IMG/VR virus record: IMGVR_UViG_3300027969_000407
Coordinates: 1 to 24,583 of that record
Origin: a virus
Length of the DNA stretch: 24,583 nt
Reading direction: 5' to 3' (one strand)
Made by a program: the position numbers and the translations under genes. The notes under the pieces were generated by a model. That model made no database searches. It saw only the letters and a program-made list of their open reading frames with translations, and had not been told where the DNA came from. Of the stretch, positions 7,402 through 16,604 are shown in pieces (the first letter of the stretch is position 1; every line of letters begins with the position of its first letter).

Positions 7402-10025
7402 GCTGATACGCCTAATACTTGGATTTGATCAATCTTTGGCACAACAAATGTTGAGTCTGATAGGAATACAATTTTAATTTGCATTGAATCAAAACTATCA
7501 ATTTCAACAAGTCCATTGTTATAATATCTTGAAATATTATTATTCATTGGATTATTAAAAGCAATGTTTGGATATTTCATCTTTGCAATTGACATACCAT
7601 TACTGGAAACACTATTGCTTGTTATAACCGATCCAAGAATAATTGATGTATCTTTTACTTCCTTGGCCACTGCAATTGTATAGTTTTCTGGAAAAATTGA
7701 GCTATAAATTTTGATTACGTCATTATTAGCAAGATATGCTTTTGGATTAACACCATATGCTAATGCTGTATTACTTCCAAATGTTGTTGAAAATACACCG
7801 AGAACACTAATACCTTCTGAAGACGATGGAAGACCCAATTCATATTCAATGAAATTGTTTTGGTCTTCACTTGAGCTATATGTGTTAATGCTTGTTATGT
7901 ATTCAAGTGGTGTCCATGACTTATCATCAAATGGTTCTGGGTCTTGTGAATTGTAAACTTTAGCATATACCTTGATATCTGTTCCTAGTGGACGATATGC
8001 TGTCATAAACATACGAATGTCTTCAGCGAAATGTTCTTTGGTGAAATCTATCTTTTTGGCAATATGTCGTGCAACAGCAATACCATTACCATTAACTTCA
8101 CTGTCAATTAGAACACCATTCGAAGTTACAACATAAGTATTTGAAATTGTGTTCTTCATTGAGTACAAGTCAATTTGACCACCTTCGATAGAAGGTGATG
8201 TATAATAATTTGAATCAGCAGCGTTCAATTGAAGATGAGCATCAATTTTAATAGACTTATTATTTAACAATAGTGATGTATTGCTGTATAGATTATTATT
8301 TAAAATTTCTTGTGAGCGAGAAAGAATATGTGCATCATACTTATTAAGATTTTTTACACGAATATCGTTAATTTCAACTCTTTCGTTTTTGTTTGAAAAG
8401 CTATATGCGTCACCAGATTTAGCAGCAGCAGCAAAGTTGATATCAATCTTACCAGCAGCAGGTGTTTTAATATCACCCTTAATTTTAATTCTATCAATTG
8501 ATAAAGTATCAATTGAATAGATGTTAGCCGATGCATTTGAATCAATGCCAATAATGGTATTGTTTATATCAAAATATAAAGTATTTGCTGTTGAGTAATT
8601 CAAGTATAGCTTATTAGCCAATTCATCCTTGTAGTATACCTTACCAACAACAGTCTTAAGATAACTAGAGCCAGTATTTGTAAATGGAACAGGATTCTTC
8701 ATTACCATGGATGTGTTGTTTGATACAGACTTAACAAACACAACTTCTTTCTTTGTGCCATCTCCAAGAACAACAATTGGATCACCTTCTACAAGTGTGG
8801 TAAAGTTTGTACCAATACCATTAATAACGCTTGAGCCTCTTACTACTGATATCAGACCGCTGTTGTATGCATTATTCTTGTATACCCATTCACCACCAAT
8901 GAAATTGCCTGTGCGACCTTCAATTGTGAAGAATTCATAGTTGGCATTAACAAATGTCTTGGTTGTCTGAGTTTCAGTATACTTTGCAGCATTGATCTTG
9001 AATTTAAGATCGGTATCAGATAATGCCTTGAACACATCTGAGTTGTTTTTCAAGTACATTTTGCCGTCCTTCACGATATTACTACCAGGCGAAGGGTTAT
9101 TGGTACCTACAATCTTGTCTCCTGTTTTGTTTACCCAGAATTCATATGAAGGATCATCACATGAGATTACGATACCATAGAACTTACCTGTGGCAAGCTT
9201 AACTGGCTTATTGAAACCAAAGGTGACAGAAGTAGAAGCATCGCCAAAGGCATATACTTCATCATATTCTTTTCGTGAAATAGATTCTACGTAGCACTTT
9301 GAAAGAACTGGTTGATCATTCTCAACATCACAGATTTTTACGGTAATACCTGGTTTTAGATTACCAGAAATGTTTTTTGATGGATTTGGTTTTGCCTTAA
9401 CATAAAGCTCAATTGATGTAATTGATACTTGGCTTGACTTACCGACGATATCAGGATCGGCATAGAATGTTTGAATAATATTATATTCTGGTGTGGTAAA
9501 ATAGTCAGTTGCCGAAGTTGATGTTGATGTTGCTGTTACAACAGGAGTATTCTGTAGAGCAATCTGACCAGCAACTGGTGTCTTTTTAAAGTAGACATAC
9601 ATGGCTTCACGAACATATAACGGAAGATTAATATTAACAGTAGCAGTTGAAGAATTGTCTGTAGTCTTTACAGTAAGAACTTTTGGACCAGCAATGAGTG
9701 AAGCAATCGCAGCAGCCTTTTCAATATCCGTTGTTGGAATGATTGAAGGCGAGAAGTAAAAAGTAAATGTAATCATACCATAAAGATTTGATAACAGACC
9801 TTCACCCAATAGGCGACTGTCTTGCTTACACATACTTGTAACATCTACTCCCTCAAGATATACTTTGTGAACTGTGCCGGGTTTCAGACCATATACAGAA
9901 GTCTGAATTGCCTGTTCAGCAAGGATATAATTCGAGTTGATAAACTCTGTAGGAAACACATTAGGAATACCATAGATTCCTAAGTTGTAGTAGTAGTACA
10001 GTGAGTTTAAAATATTAATAGTCAT
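7398..10025 (-). CDS. Large virion structural protein, baseplate-fiber connector candidate
   Basis: This 875-residue protein follows the DUF4815-type gene after 18 bases. It has no signal peptide, transmembrane segment or catalytic motif. The N-terminus is Tyr-rich (LNSLYYYYNLGIYGI). Residues about 185-310 form a beta-rich domain containing SSQVSITSIELYVKAKP, GITVKICDVEN and FYGIVISCDDPSYEFWVNK, patterned like a carbohydrate-binding or jelly-roll module, though that reading is inference. A later domain (about 650-735) contains VARHIAKKIDFTK and TAYRPLGTDIKVYAKVYNSQ. I recognise both patterns from structural proteins of marine T4-like phages. It lies where T4 has gp9-gp12 and probably links wedge to fibers or forms an outer baseplate layer. 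ATG start; the only upstream purine run near the usual distance is AGAG. Confidence 0.7.
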   Translation of the reverse strand: MTINILNSLYYYYNLGIYGIPNVFPTEFINSNYILAEQAIQTSVYGLKPGTVHKVYLEGVDVTSMCKQDSRLLGEGLLSNLYGMITFTFYFSPSIIPTTDIEKAAAIASLIAGPKVLTVKTTDNSSTATVNINLPLYVREAMYVYFKKTPVAGQIALQNTPVVTATSTSTSATDYFTTPEYNIIQTFYADPDIVGKSSQVSITSIELYVKAKPNPSKNISGNLKPGITVKICDVENDQPVLSKCYVESISRKEYDEVYAFGDASTSVTFGFNKPVKLATGKFYGIVISCDDPSYEFWVNKTGDKIVGTNNPSPGSNIVKDGKMYLKNNSDVFKALSDTDLKFKINAAKYTETQTTKTFVNANYEFFTIEGRTGNFIGGEWVYKNNAYNSGLISVVRGSSVINGIGTNFTTLVEGDPIVVLGDGTKKEVVFVKSVSNNTSMVMKNPVPFTNTGSSYLKTVVGKVYYKDELANKLYLNYSTANTLYFDINNTIIGIDSNASANIYSIDTLSIDRIKIKGDIKTPAAGKIDINFAAAAKSGDAYSFSNKNERVEINDIRVKNLNKYDAHILSRSQEILNNNLYSNTSLLLNNKSIKIDAHLQLNAADSNYYTSPSIEGGQIDLYSMKNTISNTYVVTSNGVLIDSEVNGNGIAVARHIAKKIDFTKEHFAEDIRMFMTAYRPLGTDIKVYAKVYNSQDPEPFDDKSWTPLEYITSINTYSSSEDQNNFIEYELGLPSSSEGISVLGVFSTTFGSNTALAYGVNPKAYLANNDVIKIYSSIFPENYTIAVAKEVKDTSIILGSVITSNSVSSNGMSIAKMKYPNIAFNNPMNNNISRYYNNGLVEIDSFDSMQIKIVFLSDSTFVVPKIDQIQVLGVSA

Positions 10026-10043
10026 TGCTCTAACTTAACCTTT

Positions 10044-13000
10044 TTACTTTAAATTATATGGATAATTGTAATACGGTAATACATAACCGTGACCAAGATA
10101 TCCCCAATATGATTGGATATAGTTTATATATGGGTTGCGTAATAGAAGGTTAATTTCTGTGTCAGTTGGATACATTAACTTATAGCCAAATGTACCTGAT
10201 TTACCTTCACCTCCAAATAAACCACCACCATGTTTCTTACCCTTATACACTCTTACCTTATAGTATTGACCTTTGCTTGTATTATGTGCAAACAAAATTT
10301 TAAATTGATCTTCAAGGAAACCGCCAACTGGACCATAGTTCTTTCTTTCGAGAGAACCCGGATGCTCAATTTTTCTATTTCCATTCAAGCTTAGTTGACG
10401 ATTTGTTATATCAGCATTAGTAATTGCTAAAGCATCAGATGATGATTTTACTGAAATCCATGGACCATCAGAAGTCTTGCTCTGGAAAAATTCAACAGCA
10501 ATATTGTTATCACGTGAGTTAATATAAAATTCAACTGGACCAGTTAATGAAGAGAAGGTATAAAAGAATTCTTCATAGACATATGGTGAACTATCGCTAT
10601 TTGCACGGTTACGCTCATATTGTACCACACTAGCAATTGTTTGTGTTACGGTTGGAATTGGTGGAACTGTTACTACAGGACCATCAGTAGCACGTGTCTG
10701 ACCAGTAAATAAAATTTCATTATACGGTAGCTCTAGAGTTGAATCAGGAGACTCTGTAATAATGTTGATTTCGCTTAATGGTGGTGATAGATAACCATCA
10801 ACAATTGTTGCTCTGTATGCAGGGTTTGATACGTCTGCATATTTATAGTCCTCGAAACCATCTACAAAGAAGCCAAACTTAAAGCGATCAATACCATCAA
10901 AACCGGGGATTGCACGTTTCTGAGCGATTGCTTCAGTAAGAGTCAATGATGTATAATATTCTAAGTCTTGAATTCTCTTTTCAAGCTTACCAATTTGCTC
11001 CATGGTATAACCACGTGGTTGTGTGATAAGCTTATCAACCGCAGTTAGTGTAGTCTTAATTCTGTAGTTATCAAGACGCTTAGCAGAATATTTTTCATTT
11101 GCAATCTTTGTATCAACAATTGCAACAGTACCTGATGATAGTTGATATGGAACTGAAGGATATGGTGGAACCTTTAGAAGATTAATCGTAAGTGAATTAT
11201 CTGGTTGTGTTGGTTCAATGTTAGTTCCAACTTGACCTTTAATAATGTGAAACTCATTTGTTTCATCAATTACAACACGATCAATACGACCTTGATAATA
11301 CTCTACAGTTGAAGTCAACTGTGAATCTGGTGCAGGGAATAGCTTGTTTGTTGTATTGGCAAAACGTAGACCAGCAGTTTGTTCTAATGGATTAATTGGT
11401 GCATTAAGTGGACTGGTGCTTGGAGTTGCAGTTTTATTTGAGTATGGGCGGAAGTCAAATTGATCACGTAGATCGTAATATTTTCCTCTATTGCCATATA
11501 CTTCAGGAATTTCAAGAGTATTAATTGTTGTTGCAGATTGAGCTAGTGTGATGGTATCATCAATCAAGTATGTACCAGAATTGCCGCCAATCTTCACACC
11601 TTCGCTTGTTACTGAGAAGTAATCAATAGAAGCTAGAAGAACATCTGTGTTAGCAATTGTTAAATATGAATTTGGCTTTTGAACTAAGTATGAAATACCA
11701 TAGAAGTCTTCGTTCTGGTTATGATCAACATAAAAGTATTGTGTTACGTCTTCAGCAATTGCGTCAGTTGGAACAAAAGTTGTGTTTGCATTTGCTCTGT
11801 AAACCTTATTGAGGCGGAATACGTCAGGCACACCTAACGCCCATGGACCGTCATTCTTATCTACGTTTGAAGCAGTATTGATACGAACATACCTGTTTCT
11901 GTTTACAGTTTTACCAACAGCCGCTGCTGATGACCTTACGTTATATGAAACAGAAGTCTGAACAGCGACATTGGTTGTCATGTTCATTGTGACTGTCAGA
12001 AGCCTATTAGTTCCGTCAACAACCATTGTTCTATCAGAACGATCAAATGAGATTGGAACATTCTTAGGGAATATTAGACCATATGTGCCAGTAGTAATAC
12101 CAGTAGCAGCATTTGATACTAGAACTAGTTGTGTGGAGTTGGCAATATAGCTAACTTGACCTAGATAGCCAGTACTTACGGTTAGGAAGTCGCCAGCACG
12201 AAGTTCTGTAGTAAAGTCAGCAGAGCCGCCACCGTTAACAAATGTTGAATTTACGTTTGAACTAACATTACCCAAAAGGTCAGTACTATTCTTGAATGTT
12301 GCAAGTGGAGTGATGATCACATCTCTTTCCTGCACACTATTGAGTGATCCGGTATAAGGAAATGCACCATCACCAAGAGAGATTGTCATCTGACCAGTTG
12401 TGGCAAGATTATAAGTATTAACAGTACGATATATGTATGAAACATTATTTGCCTTCTTCACGGCTGGATTACCAGCATAGAAGATAAGTGAAGAAATGTC
12501 ATTATCCTTAAGAACAGCATTACCGTTCTCTAGAACGATATCAGCAATACCCTTGTTTACGCCATCATAAAATATTGAACGTAGATTAGAAAAGTTTGTA
12601 CCTACAGATAGATTGATATCAAATAGATAAATTCTATATGTACCAGAAGCACTACCGACTGTTCCAGAATCATATACGACTGAGCGAATACGTGCTGTAC
12701 CAACAGCAACAGCAGGTGGAATAGGAGTTGCACCAGCACGACCAGCAGTATAGTACTGATATGGAAGATTATGTAGAGTTACAAGATCACCATAGTTAAA
12801 TTGAAAATTTCCACAATACTCTTTAACAGTGACATAGTTACCATAGTTTAATGAAATGTTTGCAGGATTGGCTGAGTAGAAGTCAGTACCTTTATCAACG
12901 CCAATTTCATAGTTGTTATTTGTTGATACACGTTTACCATTGATGTATGCCACACCAGGGTCAATAATTATATTAAATTGTGATGCTTCATTAGCAGTAG

Positions 13001-14483
13001 TATTTACTGACTTAGTGTTCAATACGAATTGATCTAGAACATAGTTGCCAGAAGTTTCATATTGACGCTGAGCAATATAGTTGCCAATCTTATTATAGAC
13101 TGTCTGACGGTTTTGCTTGTATGGTTCACCGCCGCTAAATTCTGCAATGTATAGGAAGTCTTCACGTAGATCAGCTTCAGCCTTTGTCAATGTGACAAGC
13201 TTAGGAGTTAGCTGTAGACGATTAGCGCCCGGTGCAGTATGGTTAGGAGAGCCAGTTGCATTGTCAAGAAGTGATGTATCTTGATTAGAATTGATGATTG
13301 CTTCATTTGTTTCAAAACCAACCGAAACACCATCAGGAGCATTTGAGTACTTTTCAACGATAACCAATTCAGGGACAACACGTGAGAAGTAGCCCTTCTG
13401 ATAGATAACACCTTCACCAACAGTCATGGCATAAGCAGAACCAACTGGAGTTTCACCAGCACCAGCAACAGTAATATTTGTTAGATAATTTTGTGCTGTA
13501 AAATTGGCGATTGAAATTTGATTTTGAGGTGCTGTAGTTGATGAAACGGCAACATAAGGTTGAATGTAATATCCACTGCCCTTTTGTGTTACGTTTACGC
13601 TTTTGATAATTCCTAAAGGACCAAGAACAAGAGATGCACGAGCAGCACTACCAATAACCTCAGTAATAGTAGCAAGACTTGATGGTGTCGAATTAGTTGT
13701 CTGTACTATGTTTCCAGAACCAAATGTCCACTTGGCAGAATCACCTGCTGCAAGATCAGAAGCTTTTGGCTTAATCTTTATAATAACCGCTTGGTTGTTT
13801 GATGTAGTATCAACAGCAATAATCTGACAGTTTGCAGTGCCGTTAGTGATATAATCACCTACATAGAAATTATTTGTAAATGTTGTGCCAAATGTGCTAT
13901 TCTGAATAGCAATAGCACTAACAATAGCAATGCTATCGCTTGTTGAAAACCCTTGTGCGCCATCATTAACTATAATTTTTTCAATTACATTGTTTGGATC
14001 ATAAACAGTTAGTACTTCATCAGCAGCAAACTTAAGTTGCTCAGTAGTACCGCCCATACCATCAGACTTAAATCCTGAATTAACATAGCGAATGTATAGT
14101 GTATTAAGATCGGGTGAACGTGTTTCATAACCAGCAACAGAAGTGACAATTGTACCAACCAACGGTACAACTTGTGCGGAGTTCTTGATGTTGTATGAGT
14201 TATAGTTTGATACTACAACAGGTGTTTGATCAGTTTCAGCATCCTTGATCTTGACATATTGAAAATTGTTATTAAAGATGATATCACAACCGTCAACAAT
14301 TGTACCAGCCTTAAAAATGTTATCACCAAAGCGTTCGATCTGCTTTTGTAGAATGGTTTGAAGCTGATTGAGTTCACGAGCCTGAACAGACACACCGGGA
14401 CGGAATAGGATTTTATAGAAATCCTTTGTCTCGTTGTAATCGTCAAAATATGGTGACACACTTAAGTCTGTTTGAATAGACAT
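10044..14483 (-). CDS. DUF4815-type large virion structural protein
   Basis: This is the largest complete protein in the window, 1479 residues. Its N-terminus (residues 6-65, with FRPGVSVQARELNQLQTIL then QKQIERFGDNIFKAG) matches the DUF4815 opening found in T4-like and other myovirus virion proteins. A second conserved block at about 460-520 contains QRQYETSGNYVLDQF and IIIDPGVAYINGKRV. Residues 295-305 hold a GSGY beta motif shared with the gp7 and gp8 homologues. Around 1140-1200 a helical segment (TMEQIGKLEKRIQDLEYYTS) is followed by PGFDGIDRFKFGFFVDGFED. The end is rich in Gly, Tyr and Trp. It directly follows gp8, where T4 carries gp9/gp10, so it is a likely peripheral baseplate or fiber-attachment protein; that role is inference. 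The start ATG at 14483 has GGAG 11 bases upstream. Confidence 0.8.
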   Translation of the reverse strand: MSIQTDLSVSPYFDDYNETKDFYKILFRPGVSVQARELNQLQTILQKQIERFGDNIFKAGTIVDGCDIIFNNNFQYVKIKDAETDQTPVVVSNYNSYNIKNSAQVVPLVGTIVTSVAGYETRSPDLNTLYIRYVNSGFKSDGMGGTTEQLKFAADEVLTVYDPNNVIEKIIVNDGAQGFSTSDSIAIVSAIAIQNSTFGTTFTNNFYVGDYITNGTANCQIIAVDTTSNNQAVIIKIKPKASDLAAGDSAKWTFGSGNIVQTTNSTPSSLATITEVIGSAARASLVLGPLGIIKSVNVTQKGSGYYIQPYVAVSSTTAPQNQISIANFTAQNYLTNITVAGAGETPVGSAYAMTVGEGVIYQKGYFSRVVPELVIVEKYSNAPDGVSVGFETNEAIINSNQDTSLLDNATGSPNHTAPGANRLQLTPKLVTLTKAEADLREDFLYIAEFSGGEPYKQNRQTVYNKIGNYIAQRQYETSGNYVLDQFVLNTKSVNTTANEASQFNIIIDPGVAYINGKRVSTNNNYEIGVDKGTDFYSANPANISLNYGNYVTVKEYCGNFQFNYGDLVTLHNLPYQYYTAGRAGATPIPPAVAVGTARIRSVVYDSGTVGSASGTYRIYLFDINLSVGTNFSNLRSIFYDGVNKGIADIVLENGNAVLKDNDISSLIFYAGNPAVKKANNVSYIYRTVNTYNLATTGQMTISLGDGAFPYTGSLNSVQERDVIITPLATFKNSTDLLGNVSSNVNSTFVNGGGSADFTTELRAGDFLTVSTGYLGQVSYIANSTQLVLVSNAATGITTGTYGLIFPKNVPISFDRSDRTMVVDGTNRLLTVTMNMTTNVAVQTSVSYNVRSSAAAVGKTVNRNRYVRINTASNVDKNDGPWALGVPDVFRLNKVYRANANTTFVPTDAIAEDVTQYFYVDHNQNEDFYGISYLVQKPNSYLTIANTDVLLASIDYFSVTSEGVKIGGNSGTYLIDDTITLAQSATTINTLEIPEVYGNRGKYYDLRDQFDFRPYSNKTATPSTSPLNAPINPLEQTAGLRFANTTNKLFPAPDSQLTSTVEYYQGRIDRVVIDETNEFHIIKGQVGTNIEPTQPDNSLTINLLKVPPYPSVPYQLSSGTVAIVDTKIANEKYSAKRLDNYRIKTTLTAVDKLITQPRGYTMEQIGKLEKRIQDLEYYTSLTLTEAIAQKRAIPGFDGIDRFKFGFFVDGFEDYKYADVSNPAYRATIVDGYLSPPLSEINIITESPDSTLELPYNEILFTGQTRATDGPVVTVPPIPTVTQTIASVVQYERNRANSDSSPYVYEEFFYTFSSLTGPVEFYINSRDNNIAVEFFQSKTSDGPWISVKSSSDALAITNADITNRQLSLNGNRKIEHPGSLERKNYGPVGGFLEDQFKILFAHNTSKGQYYKVRVYKGKKHGGGLFGGEGKSGTFGYKLMYPTDTEINLLLRNPYINYIQSYWGYLGHGYVLPYYNYPYNLK

Positions 14484-14500
14484 TTAATTAAAGACTCCGC

Positions 14501-16555
14501 TTAAAATTCGAGTACTAGCTTGACAACTTCTGTCTGATTAGCTTTACGTGTAATTGGGTTCAGATTTTCCAGATAAAGGATTTCACCGCTGTCTGGGATC
14601 AACTCTCCATTGTATTTATTTGACACAATAAAGTAGGAATCTGAAGTAATCCCTTTGATTGTTCCATCACTTCCATCACTAGCAGTAAGGAATGAATTCT
14701 TTACATTTGTGACATACATGGTATCATCAAGGCCACCAATGCTGTCTACAATTGAGTGAAAGCTTGCTTGTGGTTGAGCATAACCAGAAATTGATTCTTG
14801 TACAATAACTTCATCGTCAATAAATCCAGCTTTACTTACACTACCAACAAACTTGTTTAGTTGATTAAAGCCACTGAACTCGTCTGCATCTCTTTCATTA
14901 ATGAATACGAATGGACGAGATACAGTATTAGCAGCCGCCGTACAGAATGAATCTTCACCAATCATATTAGAACCGATACTTAGATTTTTAGCTGATACAT
15001 TGGTTAGATTTAAACTATTTAATGTATATGAAGAAACTTTTCCATATAGATCAGTTTGAACTAGAGTAATAGAACAGTTTGAAGCAACAAAGTTAGACGA
15101 TGAAGTAACAGTCAATAAGTTGTTAGAAGCAATGGCAGACACGGTGGCAAAAAAGTTAGATGATCCGTTATTAATAATAATCTGATCATTTGTTCTCAAT
15201 GCTTCTTCAAAGTTTACACCTTGGGAATAAACAACATTATTTGCAGTTATATTTACAGAGCCAGCTAATTTAATTGGTTTGTAACGATATACATTTTCAC
15301 CAATGATAAATTGCCCAATAGTCTTTGTCATATCAAGTATAATACTTACATTAGCAAATAATGGGTCTTTGATAATACCGATTGTTCTATAATCATTAGC
15401 AATTGATAAAGGAATTTCATCGCCAAGAAAGTAAGTGTTAATCCCAACATAACGTGCGAATAGCTCATTATTTACGTTTAGTCCATGACCACCTTCAGGA
15501 GAAAGAATAACTCTCAACGATGCGTCAATAGTAACAGGGACGATATCATCAACCTGAATAGTAGCAATAGCAGAACGATATCCAGAACCATAGTTAAGAA
15601 TTTCTACTTTACTGACAGAATTGGCACTTGTAGGATCGATAATAGCACGAGCATAACAGTCAGAAGTTCTTGTTCCGCTTGTATCGTAGATGAATACGTT
15701 TGGATAAATTTCGTATGTATCACCGGGTCTTACAACACCGTTGAAACTATTTTCCAGTGTAATAATTTTTTTATTATTTTCAACATCAAATTGATAATCA
15801 GTTATAACTCTATACTGATTAACAGCATCACCAGAAGTAATCTTAATGATGCATCCATTGTAGAAGTTATCCAGACTTGAAGCACTTAAACCAATACCAT
15901 ATTTTAGTGAGTTTTCGCCAATACGAACGCTTTCAAACTCACCGTAAGGAATATAGTTATCATATCCTCTACCAGAGTCAGTAATAGTGATAACATCGAT
16001 TGTTCCTGATTTAGCACCAGCAGTGACTGTACGGTCAACAACAACTGGAATGTAATCTAAGGTTGAAAACTTGTTCATTGTAAATTCATCAACAGAAAAC
16101 ATATACTTCCAAATATAACCGTCATTAGGGGTTTCAAATTGATCAGCATCTGTGCCATATGGTTCTACGGTTGACTTAGCGCCATAGTTATTGAACAGGC
16201 ACTTGTAGACATAGTAGTATGTGCCAGCATTGACAACAACGTAAAATTGTTTTTCTGCCAGATTAGCATCTATATCATCGTACATATCATAAACAGTATC
16301 AATAGTCCAATCGTAACGACGAATCATATTTGTCACATTATCATATTTAATTCTTTTGCCAAAAACCATATCATTGTAGATATCGATCTGTGCTTTTGTT
16401 GTGTCTGATGGTATGGGAATGGTCGCATCACCACCATCATATGGAGTGTGCTTTCCTGCAAAGACGTAGTAGCTTGAAGCCGTTTGTACACTACGTACAA
16501 ACGATTCGGCTGCTTCGACATTCAGTTTTTTCGTAATAATTTGTTTTGTGCTCAT
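14501..16555 (-). CDS. gp8: Baseplate wedge protein gp8 homologue, enlarged
   Basis: This 684-residue protein has both ends of T4 gp8. The N-terminal part has SYYVFAGKHTPYD (28-40), IRRYDWTIDT (78-87, T4 has IPRRDW), YYYVYKCLFN (113-122) and NDGYIWKYMFSVD (144-156, T4 GDGYVWEYLFEI). The C-terminus has SGEILYLENLNPITR then a hydrophobic VVKLVLEF end (T4 GEMIYMENRPPI...FTF). T4 gp8 has 334 residues; the extra length lies between about 180 and 650 and includes GRGY and GSGY motifs and a PEGGHGLNVNNEL segment also seen in marine T4-like gp8 proteins. In T4, gp8 is a dimer that joins the gp7/gp10 wedge, and synteny with gp6 and gp7 agrees. The start lacks a good Shine-Dalgarno site and lies just downstream of two late-promoter-like motifs. 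Confidence 0.88.
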   Translation of the reverse strand: MSTKQIITKKLNVEAAESFVRSVQTASSYYVFAGKHTPYDGGDATIPIPSDTTKAQIDIYNDMVFGKRIKYDNVTNMIRRYDWTIDTVYDMYDDIDANLAEKQFYVVVNAGTYYYVYKCLFNNYGAKSTVEPYGTDADQFETPNDGYIWKYMFSVDEFTMNKFSTLDYIPVVVDRTVTAGAKSGTIDVITITDSGRGYDNYIPYGEFESVRIGENSLKYGIGLSASSLDNFYNGCIIKITSGDAVNQYRVITDYQFDVENNKKIITLENSFNGVVRPGDTYEIYPNVFIYDTSGTRTSDCYARAIIDPTSANSVSKVEILNYGSGYRSAIATIQVDDIVPVTIDASLRVILSPEGGHGLNVNNELFARYVGINTYFLGDEIPLSIANDYRTIGIIKDPLFANVSIILDMTKTIGQFIIGENVYRYKPIKLAGSVNITANNVVYSQGVNFEEALRTNDQIIINNGSSNFFATVSAIASNNLLTVTSSSNFVASNCSITLVQTDLYGKVSSYTLNSLNLTNVSAKNLSIGSNMIGEDSFCTAAANTVSRPFVFINERDADEFSGFNQLNKFVGSVSKAGFIDDEVIVQESISGYAQPQASFHSIVDSIGGLDDTMYVTNVKNSFLTASDGSDGTIKGITSDSYFIVSNKYNGELIPDSGEILYLENLNPITRKANQTEVVKLVLEF

Positions 16556-16561
16556 AACTTA

Positions 16562-16569
16562 TATTTATG
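16562..16569 (-). promoter_or_regulatory. Late-promoter-like octamer (CATAAATA) very close to the gp8 start
   Basis: CATAAATA on the minus strand ends only 6 bases before ATG at 16555. If used as a T4-type late promoter it would start transcription at or beside the start codon, giving an almost leaderless message. It may instead be a degenerate copy of the better placed element at 16590-16597. Confidence 0.3.
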
Positions 16570-16589
16570 TCTCTTAAAATGGTTTAAAC

Positions 16590-16597
16590 TATTTATT
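16590..16597 (-). promoter_or_regulatory. Candidate T4-type late promoter (AATAAATA) upstream of gp8
   Basis: AATAAATA on the minus strand sits in the 49-base gap between the gp7-like and gp8 genes, 34 bases before the gp8 ATG. This is the longest intergenic gap in the window. The octamer fits the NATAAATA late consensus of marine T4-like phages and would yield a leader of roughly 25 bases. I see no hairpin terminator in the gap. Confidence 0.5.
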
Positions 16598-16604
16598 ACT
16601 CAAA

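Noticed and set aside
15485-15880. Plus-strand open frame of 131 codons opposite gp8
   Set aside because: Antisense to the gp8 homologue with Asn/Ser/Ile-rich shadow composition and no recognisable motif.
16580-16590. GTTTAAAC palindrome in the gap before gp8 as a terminator or operator
   Set aside because: Only 8 bases, with no loop and no following T-run; too short to support a terminator or operator call.
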